A stretch of DNA of 21,745 nucleotides from an uncultured Planctomycetaceae bacterium (GTDB lineage Bacteria > Planctomycetota > Planctomycetia > Pirellulales > UBA1268). The stretch spans positions 1 to 21,745 of the forward strand of contig CALAZQ010000457.1 in the NCBI GenBank assembly GCA_937926325.1, in the 5' to 3' direction. Positions 8,787 through 17,774 of this stretch are shown in pieces. The position numbers and the translations under genes are program-made. The notes beneath the pieces are model-generated. The model saw only the letters and a list, made by a program, of their open reading frames with translations, did no database searches and was not told the origin of the DNA. How positions within the stretch are numbered: the first letter of the stretch is position 1; each line of letters opens with the position of its first letter.

Positions 8787-11129
8787 ATGCCGACCTTCGA
8801 CTTCACATCACTGCTCTGGTGGGGGCTGCCGCTGGCTGCGGCACCGATCGTGATCCACCTGATCAACCTGCTGCGGCATCGGGTGGTCGATTGGGCGGCG
8901 ATGGAGTTTTTGCTGGCCAGCCAGCGGAAGTACCGGACGCGGATTCTGCTCAAGCAACTGTTGCTGTTGCTGCTGCGAATCCTGGCCATTGCCGGCCTGG
9001 TGGCGATGCTGGCCCAGCCCCGCTGGACCAGTGCCCTGACCAGTCTGCTGGGAGGCCGTCGCACCGTCCACGTGGTGCTGCTCGACGACAGCTTTTCGAT
9101 GGGTGAAACCTTTGCCGACGCTGTCGCGGGCGGCGAGACCACCGCTTTTGGACGGGGTCGCCGCATGGTCGAACGGCTGCTGGAGGAACTGGCCGCCACC
9201 CCGGGGCGACACGAGCTTTCCCTCGGCCGGTTCTCCCAGTTGGCGGCAGCGACCGACAGCGAACTTCCCGGTGACAGCCCGCCAGCGGCCGCCTCAGGCA
9301 GTCAGCCGTCCCCGGCGGAAACCGACGAGGAACAGTCGCGGCTGTTCGATCTGCGGGGCGAACCGGTCACCCCGCAAAATCTCACCCGGCTCCGGCGGGC
9401 GGTGGGCGACTGTCGGCTGTCGGCATTTGCCACCGGGCCGACGGCAGCCGTCCGAGCCGCTGCGGCAGTCTTCGCCGGCCACGACGGCGGTGGCGCGATC
9501 TGGCTGGTGACCGACCTCCGCAGCCGCGACTGGATGGCGGCCGAGGACACCGTGGCGGCCCTTGAACCCCTGGCAGCCGCCGGCATCGAGATCCATCTCG
9601 TCGACACGGCGGCCGAGGCGGACGAACCGGCCACCACAACCGATCCACTGCCGCGGCCCAATCTGGCGATCGAGCAGATCGAGATGGTCGGCGGAGTGCC
9701 GGCCAGCGACGTGCTGCTACCCTGGGAGGTTACCGTCCGCAACCTGGGGCCTGAGCCGGTGCGGGACATCCCGCTGGTGATCCGGGAGGATGAGGCCGAT
9801 CGGCCCGGTGTCCAGCTTGAACAGATTCCGCCGGGCGACACCGCGACAGCCCGATTCGAATCGCGGTTTCCTGCCGCCGGCGGCCACTTTGTCGAGGTCG
9901 AACTGCCGGCCGACCGCCTGGCCGCCGACAACCGGCGGACCGCCGCCGTCGAGGTCGTCAACAAGGCCGATGTCTTGATCATCGACGGGGCAAGCAGCCC
10001 GAATGATGGGCCGGGAGATGCCTTCTACCTTGCCACCGCACTCGACCCAGGGGCAGCAGCCGCAACGGGACTACGGCCGCGGATCGAGCCCCCCCGTTCA
10101 CTGGCCACCCTCGACCTCGACCGATTCGATTCGATCTGGCTGGTCGATCTGCCGCGGCTCGACGCCACGGAAATCCAACCGCTCGAGGACTATGCCCGCC
10201 GGGGGGGCGGGGTGGTCTTCTTCACCGGCCCGGCCACCCGGCCTGACGTGGTCAACCAGACGCTCTTCCGCGACGGCGCTGGGATCTTCCCGGCGCCGCT
10301 GGCAGGCGCGGTCGATCTGCTGACCGATCCCCGGAACCCCGATACCCCGGACATCATCGCCGAGGACCATCCAGTGGTGGCGATCCTGCGGGGCCGCCGC
10401 AATCCTTTCCTCGATGCGGTTCGGATCGACCGTTACATGGCCGTCGAGCGAAGCTACCAGCCGCCGCCTGACAGTGGCCTGCGGCGGCTGCTGTCGCTGC
10501 GAAATCGGGCGCCGCTGGCGATCGAAAAGCCCTGCGGAGAGGGGCTGGCGGTGGCGATCCTGACCACCGCTGCCCCCGCTTGGAACAGCTGGGCGCGGAA
10601 CAACCCAAGCTGGGTCGTGGTCATGCTCGAACTGGAGGGCCAGCTTGCCCGGCTGCGACGCCGGCGGGAAAATCTGCTCGTCGGCGAGCCGCTCACCCTG
10701 CCGTTGACACCGGGGGTCGATCGGATTGATGTCGAGTTTTTGCTGCCGCCCGACGGCCTGCTGGTGCGGCAGACCGCCGCCACCACCCCCGCCGGCGGCC
10801 TGGAGGCCCGGCTGACCGACACGGCCAGCCCGGGCGGCTACACCGCCCGCTGGCAGACCGTGGCCGGGGAACCGCGAGAACGCATCGCGGCCATCAACGT
10901 CAATCCGACCGAGTCGGCCCTCGACCGCATTGCCCAGTCGCAGCTGGCCCGGGTGCTGACCGGCGTACCCTATCGCTACGAGCGAGCCGATCAGCTCGAA
11001 CCCGATGGTGCCAGTCGCGGCGGCAGTTCACTGGTGCGACCGCTGCTGGTGCTGCTGCTGCTCATCCTGCTGGCCGAACAGCTGCTGGGCTATCTGGTCA
11101 GTTACCATCCAGTCCGCCGCCGTGGCTGA
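8787..11129 (+). CDS. BatA-like membrane protein with vWA domain
   Basis: Encodes 780 aa. The N-terminus is the aerotolerance-regulator (BatA) type: a membrane helix at about 8-28, the loop LLRHRVVDWAAMEFLLAS, a Leu-rich helix at about 56-76, then a vWA domain. The MIDAS motif DDSFS (D100, S102, S104) is intact, with VTDLRSRDW later in the domain. An Ig/CARDB-like segment follows (about 290-390, TVRNLGPEPVRDIPL). Next is a Rossmann-like region resembling the class I glutamine amidotransferase fold (about 395-520; VLIIDGASSP, IWLVDLPRLD, GGGVVFFTGP). The C-terminal membrane helix is at about 749-772. The nucleophile cysteine expected of an amidotransferase is absent at the elbow. Such proteins are predicted MoxR clients in the membrane. 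The ATG at 8787 has no clear Shine-Dalgarno site but fits the conserved N-terminus. Confidence 0.9.
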   Translation: MPTFDFTSLLWWGLPLAAAPIVIHLINLLRHRVVDWAAMEFLLASQRKYRTRILLKQLLLLLLRILAIAGLVAMLAQPRWTSALTSLLGGRRTVHVVLLDDSFSMGETFADAVAGGETTAFGRGRRMVERLLEELAATPGRHELSLGRFSQLAAATDSELPGDSPPAAASGSQPSPAETDEEQSRLFDLRGEPVTPQNLTRLRRAVGDCRLSAFATGPTAAVRAAAAVFAGHDGGGAIWLVTDLRSRDWMAAEDTVAALEPLAAAGIEIHLVDTAAEADEPATTTDPLPRPNLAIEQIEMVGGVPASDVLLPWEVTVRNLGPEPVRDIPLVIREDEADRPGVQLEQIPPGDTATARFESRFPAAGGHFVEVELPADRLAADNRRTAAVEVVNKADVLIIDGASSPNDGPGDAFYLATALDPGAAAATGLRPRIEPPRSLATLDLDRFDSIWLVDLPRLDATEIQPLEDYARRGGGVVFFTGPATRPDVVNQTLFRDGAGIFPAPLAGAVDLLTDPRNPDTPDIIAEDHPVVAILRGRRNPFLDAVRIDRYMAVERSYQPPPDSGLRRLLSLRNRAPLAIEKPCGEGLAVAILTTAAPAWNSWARNNPSWVVVMLELEGQLARLRRRRENLLVGEPLTLPLTPGVDRIDVEFLLPPDGLLVRQTAATTPAGGLEARLTDTASPGGYTARWQTVAGEPRERIAAINVNPTESALDRIAQSQLARVLTGVPYRYERADQLEPDGASRGGSSLVRPLLVLLLLILLAEQLLGYLVSYHPVRRRG

Positions 11130-11156
11130 ACCTTCCCGCTGCTTTTTTCTTTCCCG

Positions 11157-13628
11157 ATGAACATGTCACCCGAAGCCATCCCGACGCTGCCGCTTGCCGC
11201 CGCCGAACGGGTTGCCTATCGGATTTCGAGTGGGCTGATTGACGGCTTCACCGAGTGGTGGCAGATGCCGGCCCTGGTACTCGGGGTGGGTCTGGTGCTG
11301 ACAATTGTGCTCTGGGCCTATCACCACGACGCCGCCGGGCTGCCGCGGTGGCAGGGGGTGCCGCTGGCGGTGCTGCGGGTGGCCGCCTGGGGCGTCCTGT
11401 TGCTGGCTCTGCTCGACCTGCAGCGGACGGCCGAACATGAAATCAGCTTTCCCTCGCGGGTGGCGGTGCTGATCGACTCAAGCGCCAGCATGACCCTGGC
11501 AGCCACCGCCGAACGGCCGACCGCTGCCGCCGCCTCAGCCAGCCGGGCTGATGCTGCAACCGCGGTGCTCACAGCCGACGGCTTGCTTGACGCCCTGCGG
11601 CAGCGGCACGAGGTGGCCCTCTGGAGGTTCGCCGACCGGGCCGAACCGCTGGCCGTGCTGCCGACCGCGGCGGCGGAAGCTGACGCCGAATCAGGGCAGG
11701 CCGCTGCCTCGCCCGATAAGCCGGCCACACCGGACTGGCAGGCTGAGCTGGCCGCGCAAGGGTCAGAGACCCGGCTTGGTGATGCACTGCTCGAGACCCT
11801 GCGGGGCGAACCGACTGAATCACTCGCCGGCGTCATCCTGCTGACCGACGGCGGCAGCAACGCCGGCAGCGACCCGCTGCGGGCGGCCGCTCGGCTGGCG
11901 GAGTCGGCGGTGGCGGTCCACAGCATCGGACTCGGCTCGGACCGGCTGCCGGCCAACGTGCGGGTCGCCGACCTGCTGGCCCCGGCCCGGGTCTTTCCCG
12001 GTGACCGCTTCAGTATCACCGGCTATCTGCAGGCCCAGGGGCTGGAAGGGCGGACCGCTCGGGTCGAGCTGTTGGAAGCAGACGCGACGGCGGCCGCCGG
12101 AGCCGACGGCCCAACCGGTCGGGTGATCGACACGACCGAGGTTCGGCTGGCCGCAGACGGCGAACTGTTGGCGGTGCGGTTCGATCTTGATGGCCTCGAC
12201 GACCCGGGCAGTCGGGTGCTGGCGATTCGGGTGGTGCCGCCGGCCGATGACAGCCGAGCTGGTGACAACCTTGAGGCGACCGACATCGAGGTGGTCGAGA
12301 CGGCAACCCAGGTGCTGCTGCTGGCCGGCGGTCCCGGCCGCGACTATCAGTTTCTGCGGAACGTCCTCAAACGCGATCGCAGCATCGCCGTCGATGTGCT
12401 GCTGGCCTCGGCCCGGCCGGGGGTGTCGCAGGATGCCCGTGCCATTTTGGAAGGCTTTCCCGAGTCGGCCGAAGCCCTCGATGCCTATGACGTGGTCGTG
12501 GCCATCGACTATGACTGGCGGCAGCTCGATCCGGCTGCCATCGCCCGGCTGGAGCGGTGGGTGTCCCGCGATTCCGGCGGGCTGCTGCTGCTGGCCGGCA
12601 GCGTCTTCATGGAGAGCTGGCTGGCCGACCCACAGTTTGATGCCATCCGCAATCTGCATCCCGTTGAACTCCGCCGCGGCGAGCGGCTGCTGCTGACCCC
12701 GCGGGCGGTAGCAGAAACGCCCCGACCGCTCTGGTTCAGCCCCGACGGTGAGGATGCCGAGTTTCTCTGGCTGGCCGCCAACGGCATTGCCAGCCAGACG
12801 GTCTGGAGTGAATTTCCCGGCGTCTATTCCTGCTTTGACACGGCAACCGCCAAGCCGGGGGCCACTGTCTATGCCCGGCTCGGCAGCCCGGAGGGCTTCG
12901 GTCGCGGCAGCGACGGGCCGATCTACCTCGCCGGCCAGCTCTACGGGTCGGGCACCATCTTCTACTGCGGCAGCAGCGAACTCTGGCGGCTCCGCGGTGT
13001 CGAACCGGCTGCCCACGAACGGCTCACCACCCAGCTTGTGCGGCATGTCGCCCAGGGCCGGCTGCTGCGGGGCTCGAGCCGGGGCCGGCTGCTGCTGGAA
13101 CGAGATCGCTACCCGGTTGGTGAGACCGTGGTGGTGCGGGTGCTGCCGGGCAGCGCTGACCGCCGCACCGATCTGGAGGTGATCGGGCCGGAGGGGCAGC
13201 GGCTGCGGGTTCCTCTTGAGGAGGATCCGGTTCGCCCCGACGATCGCCGGGGCAGCTTCGTGCTCTCCAGTGAAGGCAGCTGGCGGCTCGTGCTCACCAT
13301 CGACGGCAATCAGGATGACCAGAGCGTGCGGCGGATTCAGGCGACGCTCCCCGATCGAGAACTGGCCCGGCCGCAACTGCAGCGGGCGGTGCTTGAGCAG
13401 CTGGCCACCGCTACCGGTGGCTCAACCCGCTTCCTCACCGATGCCTCCTGGACCGGCGGTGACCCTGCCCGGCTGGCTGAACTGCTACCCGATCGCTCGC
13501 GGAAAGAGTACGAGCGGGGGGCGGGCGACACCGACTTCAAACGGCTGCTCAATACCCTGCTCTTGGCAACCGGCATCGGCCTGCTCTGCCTGGAATGGGT
13601 GCTGCGCCGCCTCGCCAAGCTTGCCTGA
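11157..13628 (+). CDS. Membrane vWA protein with inactive GATase-like fold
   Basis: Encodes 823 aa. Two membrane helices (about 38-56 and 69-87) precede a vWA domain with MIDAS DSSAS (D107, S109, S111) and LLTDGGSN (about 225-232). A beta-rich, Ig-like segment follows (about 265-380). The next part, starting VLLLAGGPGRDYQFLRNVLK (about 385-404), has the class I glutamine amidotransferase-like fold and continues with YDVVVAIDYDW and GGLLLLAGSVFMESW. The catalytic cysteine is missing at that elbow, so it is probably a non-enzymatic sensor or binding fold. A C-terminal helix (about 797-816) anchors the end. The layout repeats that of the previous gene, so the two look like diverged partners. No Shine-Dalgarno site precedes the ATG; the leader is pyrimidine-rich (11137-11155). 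M3 at 11163 is an alternative start. Confidence 0.88.
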   Translation: MNMSPEAIPTLPLAAAERVAYRISSGLIDGFTEWWQMPALVLGVGLVLTIVLWAYHHDAAGLPRWQGVPLAVLRVAAWGVLLLALLDLQRTAEHEISFPSRVAVLIDSSASMTLAATAERPTAAAASASRADAATAVLTADGLLDALRQRHEVALWRFADRAEPLAVLPTAAAEADAESGQAAASPDKPATPDWQAELAAQGSETRLGDALLETLRGEPTESLAGVILLTDGGSNAGSDPLRAAARLAESAVAVHSIGLGSDRLPANVRVADLLAPARVFPGDRFSITGYLQAQGLEGRTARVELLEADATAAAGADGPTGRVIDTTEVRLAADGELLAVRFDLDGLDDPGSRVLAIRVVPPADDSRAGDNLEATDIEVVETATQVLLLAGGPGRDYQFLRNVLKRDRSIAVDVLLASARPGVSQDARAILEGFPESAEALDAYDVVVAIDYDWRQLDPAAIARLERWVSRDSGGLLLLAGSVFMESWLADPQFDAIRNLHPVELRRGERLLLTPRAVAETPRPLWFSPDGEDAEFLWLAANGIASQTVWSEFPGVYSCFDTATAKPGATVYARLGSPEGFGRGSDGPIYLAGQLYGSGTIFYCGSSELWRLRGVEPAAHERLTTQLVRHVAQGRLLRGSSRGRLLLERDRYPVGETVVVRVLPGSADRRTDLEVIGPEGQRLRVPLEEDPVRPDDRRGSFVLSSEGSWRLVLTIDGNQDDQSVRRIQATLPDRELARPQLQRAVLEQLATATGGSTRFLTDASWTGGDPARLAELLPDRSRKEYERGAGDTDFKRLLNTLLLATGIGLLCLEWVLRRLAKLA

Positions 13629-13635
13629 CCCCGGC

Positions 13636-13651
13636 GGTGCGTTCCCGCACC
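13636..13651 (+). other. Small intergenic hairpin
   Basis: GGTGCG-TTCC-CGCACC is a perfect 6-bp stem with a 4-nt loop. It lies between the stop at 13628 and the ATG at 13661. No T-run follows, so it is not a terminator. It could mark RNA processing or affect initiation of the next gene, which has no Shine-Dalgarno site. Confidence 0.4.
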
Positions 13652-13660
13652 ACACCTGCA

Positions 13661-15949
13661 ATGATCGCCTCCCCAGCACCACCTGCCAGCCCGCCAGCCA
13701 CCGCCCCCCGGTCGGCCGACATCGCCAAGCTGCGGCGGTTCCTCGACCGGGTCCGCCGCCGGGCCCGCCGCTGGATCTGGTTTGAAGCGGTCTCACTGGT
13801 CGCCTTGGCATTGGCCGGCTGGTTCTGGGCCACCCTGCTGCTCGACTGGCTGATTGAACCACCGGCCGGTGTCCGCATGCTGGCCCTCGGAGGGCTGGCG
13901 GTCTGGCTGGCGGTGCTGGTGTCGCGGCAGCTGATTGGCCGGCTGCAGACCCGGCTGGGGGACGGGCCCTTGGCCCTGCTCGTCGAGCGGACCCACCCTG
14001 AACTCAACGACAGTCTCTCCACGGCCATCGAACTCGACCCGCGTGCATCCACGCCAGCCACCCCGCTCGATCCGGCACTGTTGGCCCAGACCACCGCGTT
14101 GGCCGCCGCCACGGTCAGCCGCGTTGAATTTGGCCGGCTATTCCGCCGGCGGCGGCTGCTGCGGCTGGCCGGTGCCGCCGGCCTTGCCCTCGGCACCGTG
14201 GTGGCGGTGCTGGTGTTGGTCCCGGTGATCCGCGAGAACTGGCTCCGGCGGATGGTGCTCTTTTCCGAGGCTCCCTGGCCCCGCCGGGTCACCCTCGTGG
14301 TGGAGGGCTTTCCCGGCGGCATCCGCCGCGTCGCCCGCGGCAGCGATGTTGAGGTTGTCGTCACCGCCCGTGCCACCGGTGATCCGCCGCAGGTGGTTGA
14401 ACTGCGAACCCGCGGCAGTGCCGGCTGGTCAAGCCAGCGGATGGGCACTCGCGGCGGCCCGACGGCAGACGGCCAGCGGTTCGCCCATACGCTCCCGGCG
14501 GTGACCGAGGACGTGATCCTGGAAATCCGGGGCGGCGACGGCAGGCTGCGGGGCCTGCGGATCGAGGCGATCGAGCCGCCGCGGCTGAAGCAGTTGGAAC
14601 TGACGGTGACACCGCCTGACTACATCGGTGGCGGCCCCCGGTCGTTGTCGGCCAGCCGGCTGGTCGAGGTGCCGGCCGGTGCGACGGTCTCGCTGACGGC
14701 AACAGCGTCAAAAGAGCTGGCCACGGCAGAAATGCTGGAACTGCCCGCTGCCCCGACTGCCGGTGCTGAAACGGTTGCTGACGGTCGACCCGCCCCCCGG
14801 ATCATCGCCCGCCTCGAGGCCGGCAGCAGCCCCGGCGATCCCGCTGGAAGCCGGCGGGGCAGGGGACCGGCGGGCCAGCAGCGGCTGACTGGCGTGGTCG
14901 GCCCGGTCCTGACAGATGCCCTCATCGAAATCAGCTTCACCGACACCGACGGCATCAGCAGTCAACAGCCGATTCGGTTTCAGCTGCTTGCCAGGCCCGA
15001 CGAACCGCCGCGGCTCGAGGTCACCCTCGACGGCATCTCGACGGCGGTCACCCCTGCCGCCGTCATTCCGGTGGTCGGCCTGATTGAAGACGACCACGGG
15101 CTGGCCGCCGCGGCAGTTGCCCTCCGCCGGGCCGCGGCGGACCAGCCCGCCGCGGCCGAGGAATCGGCTCGGACTGCTCCCACGGCGCACAGCCGCCCGA
15201 TCGAACTGCCGGAGCGGAGTACGACTCGGCTTGAGCTGCAGGGCGACCTGGCACCGACGGTTGCAGTGGCGACGGTCGAGGCTGCTGTCGGCGACCGGCT
15301 GGAACTGACCGTCTCGGCCCGGGACAGCTGCGGGCTGGCCAGCGGCAATCAACAGAGCGTGACCGAACCCTGGTCGCTGCGGGTCGTCACCCCCGAGGCG
15401 CTGGTGGCAATGCTCGAGGCCCGGGAGGTGATTCTGCGGCGGCGGTTTGAAAGCCTGCTGGCCGACATGCAGCAGACCCGTGACCGGGTGGCAACCGCAG
15501 AACCCGATCCGGCGGCCGGCACACTGGCTGCCGCCCGGCTGGGTGAGGCCGCCGCCCGAGCGGGCGGCGAGACCGGTGAGATCGCCAAGACGTTTCGGCA
15601 GATCGCCCGTGAACTTTTTAACAACAGCCTGCTCAATGCTGAACTGGAAGGGCGGCTGCTGGGCCAGATAGCCGGCCCGCTTGAGCAGATCGTGGCCGGC
15701 CCGATCGACCGGCTGGCGGTGGCCTGTCGGCCGGTCGCTGGTGACACCCCCGATCCTGCCCGGCTGATCGGCCTGACCGATGCCTGCCTGAGCCAGATGC
15801 GGGCGGTCCTCGATAAAATGATTGAGCTTGAGACCTTCAACGAGGTGGTCGATTCGCTGCGGAAGCTGATCGAGCAGCAGGAGGCGATCCGCCGCGAGAC
15901 CGACCAGCAACGGAAGCAGCGGGCCCGTGAGGCCCTCAAGGGGCTCTGA
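13661..15949 (+). CDS. DUF4175-like membrane/coiled-coil protein
   Basis: Encodes 762 aa. A Pro/Ala-rich start (1-17) is followed by an amphipathic basic helix and membrane helices at about 42-64 and 72-88. The motif RTHPELNDSLSTAIEL follows (110-125). A third membrane helix is at about 167-190. The remainder should face away from the membrane: a beta-rich region with LTVTPPDYIGG (about 314-324) and LIEDDHGLAAAAVALRR (about 472-488), both reminiscent of DUF4175, then a helical, coiled-coil-prone C-terminus (about 585-762) rich in Arg, Gln and Glu. Function is unknown; similar large proteins accompany MoxR-vWA loci in Planctomycetota by my recollection. The open frame begins at 13595, inside the previous gene. 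I prefer the ATG at 13661 because the 22 upstream residues overlap the vWA gene. A GTG at 13637 is possible. Confidence 0.75.
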   Translation: MIASPAPPASPPATAPRSADIAKLRRFLDRVRRRARRWIWFEAVSLVALALAGWFWATLLLDWLIEPPAGVRMLALGGLAVWLAVLVSRQLIGRLQTRLGDGPLALLVERTHPELNDSLSTAIELDPRASTPATPLDPALLAQTTALAAATVSRVEFGRLFRRRRLLRLAGAAGLALGTVVAVLVLVPVIRENWLRRMVLFSEAPWPRRVTLVVEGFPGGIRRVARGSDVEVVVTARATGDPPQVVELRTRGSAGWSSQRMGTRGGPTADGQRFAHTLPAVTEDVILEIRGGDGRLRGLRIEAIEPPRLKQLELTVTPPDYIGGGPRSLSASRLVEVPAGATVSLTATASKELATAEMLELPAAPTAGAETVADGRPAPRIIARLEAGSSPGDPAGSRRGRGPAGQQRLTGVVGPVLTDALIEISFTDTDGISSQQPIRFQLLARPDEPPRLEVTLDGISTAVTPAAVIPVVGLIEDDHGLAAAAVALRRAAADQPAAAEESARTAPTAHSRPIELPERSTTRLELQGDLAPTVAVATVEAAVGDRLELTVSARDSCGLASGNQQSVTEPWSLRVVTPEALVAMLEAREVILRRRFESLLADMQQTRDRVATAEPDPAAGTLAAARLGEAAARAGGETGEIAKTFRQIARELFNNSLLNAELEGRLLGQIAGPLEQIVAGPIDRLAVACRPVAGDTPDPARLIGLTDACLSQMRAVLDKMIELETFNEVVDSLRKLIEQQEAIRRETDQQRKQRAREALKGL

Positions 15950-15963
15950 TCAGCTAACGGGAA

Positions 15964-15979
15964 GCCGGCTCGACCCGGC
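15964..15979 (+). other. Hairpin adjoining a strong ribosome-binding site
   Basis: GCCGG (15964-15968) and CCGGC (15975-15979) form a 5-bp stem around a 6-nt loop. It ends one base before the AAGGAGGAG ribosome-binding site. It has no T-run, so it is not a terminator. It could keep the binding site single-stranded or mark RNA cleavage. Confidence 0.35.
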
Positions 15980-15988
15980 AAGGAGGAG
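15980..15988 (+). promoter_or_regulatory. Near-consensus Shine-Dalgarno site
   Basis: AAGGAGGAG lies just before the GTG at 15991 and decides that start. It is the strongest ribosome-binding site in the operon, suggesting that this coiled-coil protein is made in larger amounts than the three proteins before it. Confidence 0.8.
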
Positions 15989-15990
15989 AC

Positions 15991-17709
15991 GTGCAAACGC
16001 GACGCAATCCGGTCTTCGTGGCAGCCGTGGTGCTGCTGCCGCTGCTCGCCGGCAAGCCTCCGGCCGCAGCTGATCCCGAGCCGATCGCCGAATTGGCTGA
16101 CCGCGAACGGCTGGTGAGCCGGCAGATGCGGGAGCTTGAAGCCACCTTTCTGCGGCTGGCCGACCTGCTGGCGGCAAGCGACCCCCGCCGGGCCGCCACC
16201 CTCCGCTCGGCCTTCGAGCAGGCCCGCGAAACCGAGCTGACCAGCCGCCTCGATACGGTTGTCGAGCTCCTCGAAAAGGGCCAACTGCTGAAGGCTTCAG
16301 CTGGTCAGGAGACGGCACTTGACCGGCTGCGGCGGTTGCTCGCGCTGCTTGAGGCTGGCGACAGCCGGCGGACCGTGGCCGACTCAAAACAGCAGGTCAA
16401 AGAGTTCCTCGGCCGCATCAACCAGCTGATTGCCCGGCAGAAGGGCCTGGAGGGCACGACCGAAGCTGGTGGTGACCCCGACGCGATTGCCAGCGAACAA
16501 GAAAAGGTCGCCGCCGAAACCCGCAAGCTGGCAAGCGATGTCGAAACCTTCCGGCACGAGGCGGCCGAGGCGGAGGGCCTGGCAGAGGAAAAGTCTGCGG
16601 ATGGCAAGCCGGCTGATGCCGCTGGTGAACCGGCGGAGGGAGATCAAGCCGAAGGCCAGCAGGGCGAGGGAGAGTCGGATGGCAAGCCGGCCGAGGGTGA
16701 GGCAGGGAAACCTTCCGACGCTGGTGAGGGCAAGCCCTCCGACGCTGAGTCGCAGCCCGGTCAGCCAGGCGACGGCAACAGCAAAGGCGAGCCCGGTGAA
16801 CCGGGTCAGCCCGGCGAGCCCGGCCAGCAGTCGTCGGAGCAGGGGAGTGACCAGGAGCCCCAGGGAGACGACGAGGCTTCGCGGGCGGCCCGCACCAGCC
16901 GCCGGCTGGCCGAGGCCGAGGAGCGGATGGAACAGGCCCAGGAACGGCTCAACCAGGCCCGCCGCAACGAGGCCCGCGAAGAACAGGAGAAGGCCTTGGC
17001 TGAACTCGAGGCAGCCCGGGCTGAGCTGGAGGAAATCCTCCGACAGCTGCGGGAAGAAGAGATCGAGCGGCTGCTGGTGCGGCTGGAGGCGCGGGTCCGC
17101 ACCATGCTGCGGGCCGAGCGAGCAGTGCTCCGGGGCCTCGACCAGCTCGCTGATGAGAAGCGGGGGCTGAAGCCGCGTGAACGCGAGCTGGAGTCGGCCC
17201 GGCTGGGGCGTGAACAGCAGGCGATCACGGCCGATGCCACTCGCGCACTGACGCTGGTGCGGGATGACGGGTCGGCGGTCGCGATTCCGGAGGCGCTGGA
17301 ACAGATTCGGGAAGACTCCCTGCAGGCGGCCAGCCGCCTGAAGCAGGGCAACACCCAGGGGCTCACGAAAGGGATCGTCGAAGATCTGGTGCTGAGTCTT
17401 GAGGAACTCCTCGCCGCCCTCGAGCGGGCGGAACGGGAACAGCAGGAACGGCAGCAGCAGGGCCCGGCCGGCGGGCGGCCGGCTGAGCCGGGCGAACAGC
17501 CGCTGGTCGATAAGCTCGCCGAACTGAAAATGATTCGAACGCTCCAGCTGCGGGTGAATCGGCGGACCTCCCGGTTCTCGCAACTGCTGGCTGACGACAC
17601 CGAAAAGGCGGGTGAGCCGGAACTGGTCGAGGCCCTCGGCCGGCTGGCCGACCGCCAGGAACGGGTCGAACGGGCGGCCCACGACATCGTCACTGGCCGC
17701 ACGGAATAG
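15991..17709 (+). CDS. Exported coiled-coil protein with Gly-X-Y-like insert
   Basis: Encodes 572 aa. A short signal peptide (MQTRRNPVF, hydrophobic core 8-20, AAA at 25-27) predicts export. Residues about 30-190 are mostly helical and charged. Residues about 200-295 are a low-complexity stretch of Gly, Pro, Glu, Lys, Gln and Asp with collagen-like triplets (GEPGEPGQPGEPGQQ) and a repeated GKPSDA unit. A long charged helix follows (about 300-370; AEAEERMEQAQERLNQARR), clearly coiled-coil. More helical segments follow, with a second Gln/Gly/Pro-rich patch at about 485-505 (ERQQQGPAGGRPAEPGEQP). I do not recognise a family. It is likely an elongated, possibly oligomeric, periplasmic spacer. The start is GTG, set by a strong Shine-Dalgarno site. 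Confidence 0.8.
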   Translation: MQTRRNPVFVAAVVLLPLLAGKPPAAADPEPIAELADRERLVSRQMRELEATFLRLADLLAASDPRRAATLRSAFEQARETELTSRLDTVVELLEKGQLLKASAGQETALDRLRRLLALLEAGDSRRTVADSKQQVKEFLGRINQLIARQKGLEGTTEAGGDPDAIASEQEKVAAETRKLASDVETFRHEAAEAEGLAEEKSADGKPADAAGEPAEGDQAEGQQGEGESDGKPAEGEAGKPSDAGEGKPSDAESQPGQPGDGNSKGEPGEPGQPGEPGQQSSEQGSDQEPQGDDEASRAARTSRRLAEAEERMEQAQERLNQARRNEAREEQEKALAELEAARAELEEILRQLREEEIERLLVRLEARVRTMLRAERAVLRGLDQLADEKRGLKPRERELESARLGREQQAITADATRALTLVRDDGSAVAIPEALEQIREDSLQAASRLKQGNTQGLTKGIVEDLVLSLEELLAALERAEREQQERQQQGPAGGRPAEPGEQPLVDKLAELKMIRTLQLRVNRRTSRFSQLLADDTEKAGEPELVEALGRLADRQERVERAAHDIVTGRTE

Positions 17710-17727
17710 CGGGAATGGCCGGCAGGG

Positions 17728-17733
17728 TATACT
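17728..17733 (+). promoter_or_regulatory. Possible internal -10 box
   Basis: GTATACT (TATACT at 17728-17733) lies in the 65-nt gap before the next gene, two bases after GCCGGCAG (17718-17725). The same octamer precedes TATGCT at 6732. No -35 match is visible 17 nt upstream. It may drive the last three genes on their own. Confidence 0.3.
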
Positions 17734-17774
17734 TCACGTCTGGCAGAATCACCCGCGCTGGGGAGACGCACACG

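Noticed and set aside
11820..13376. Long minus-strand open frame (518 codons) opposite the second vWA gene
   Set aside because: The plus strand encodes clear vWA and GATase-like motifs. The antisense product is rich in Gly, Pro, Gln and His with no domain.
14708..15910. Minus-strand open frame (400 codons) opposite the DUF4175-like gene
   Set aside because: Same antisense shadow effect, with no start signal and no domain.
16590..16860. Simple tandem DNA repeat
   Set aside because: Periodicity is at the level of Gly-Pro triplets with varied codons, not an exact nucleotide repeat.
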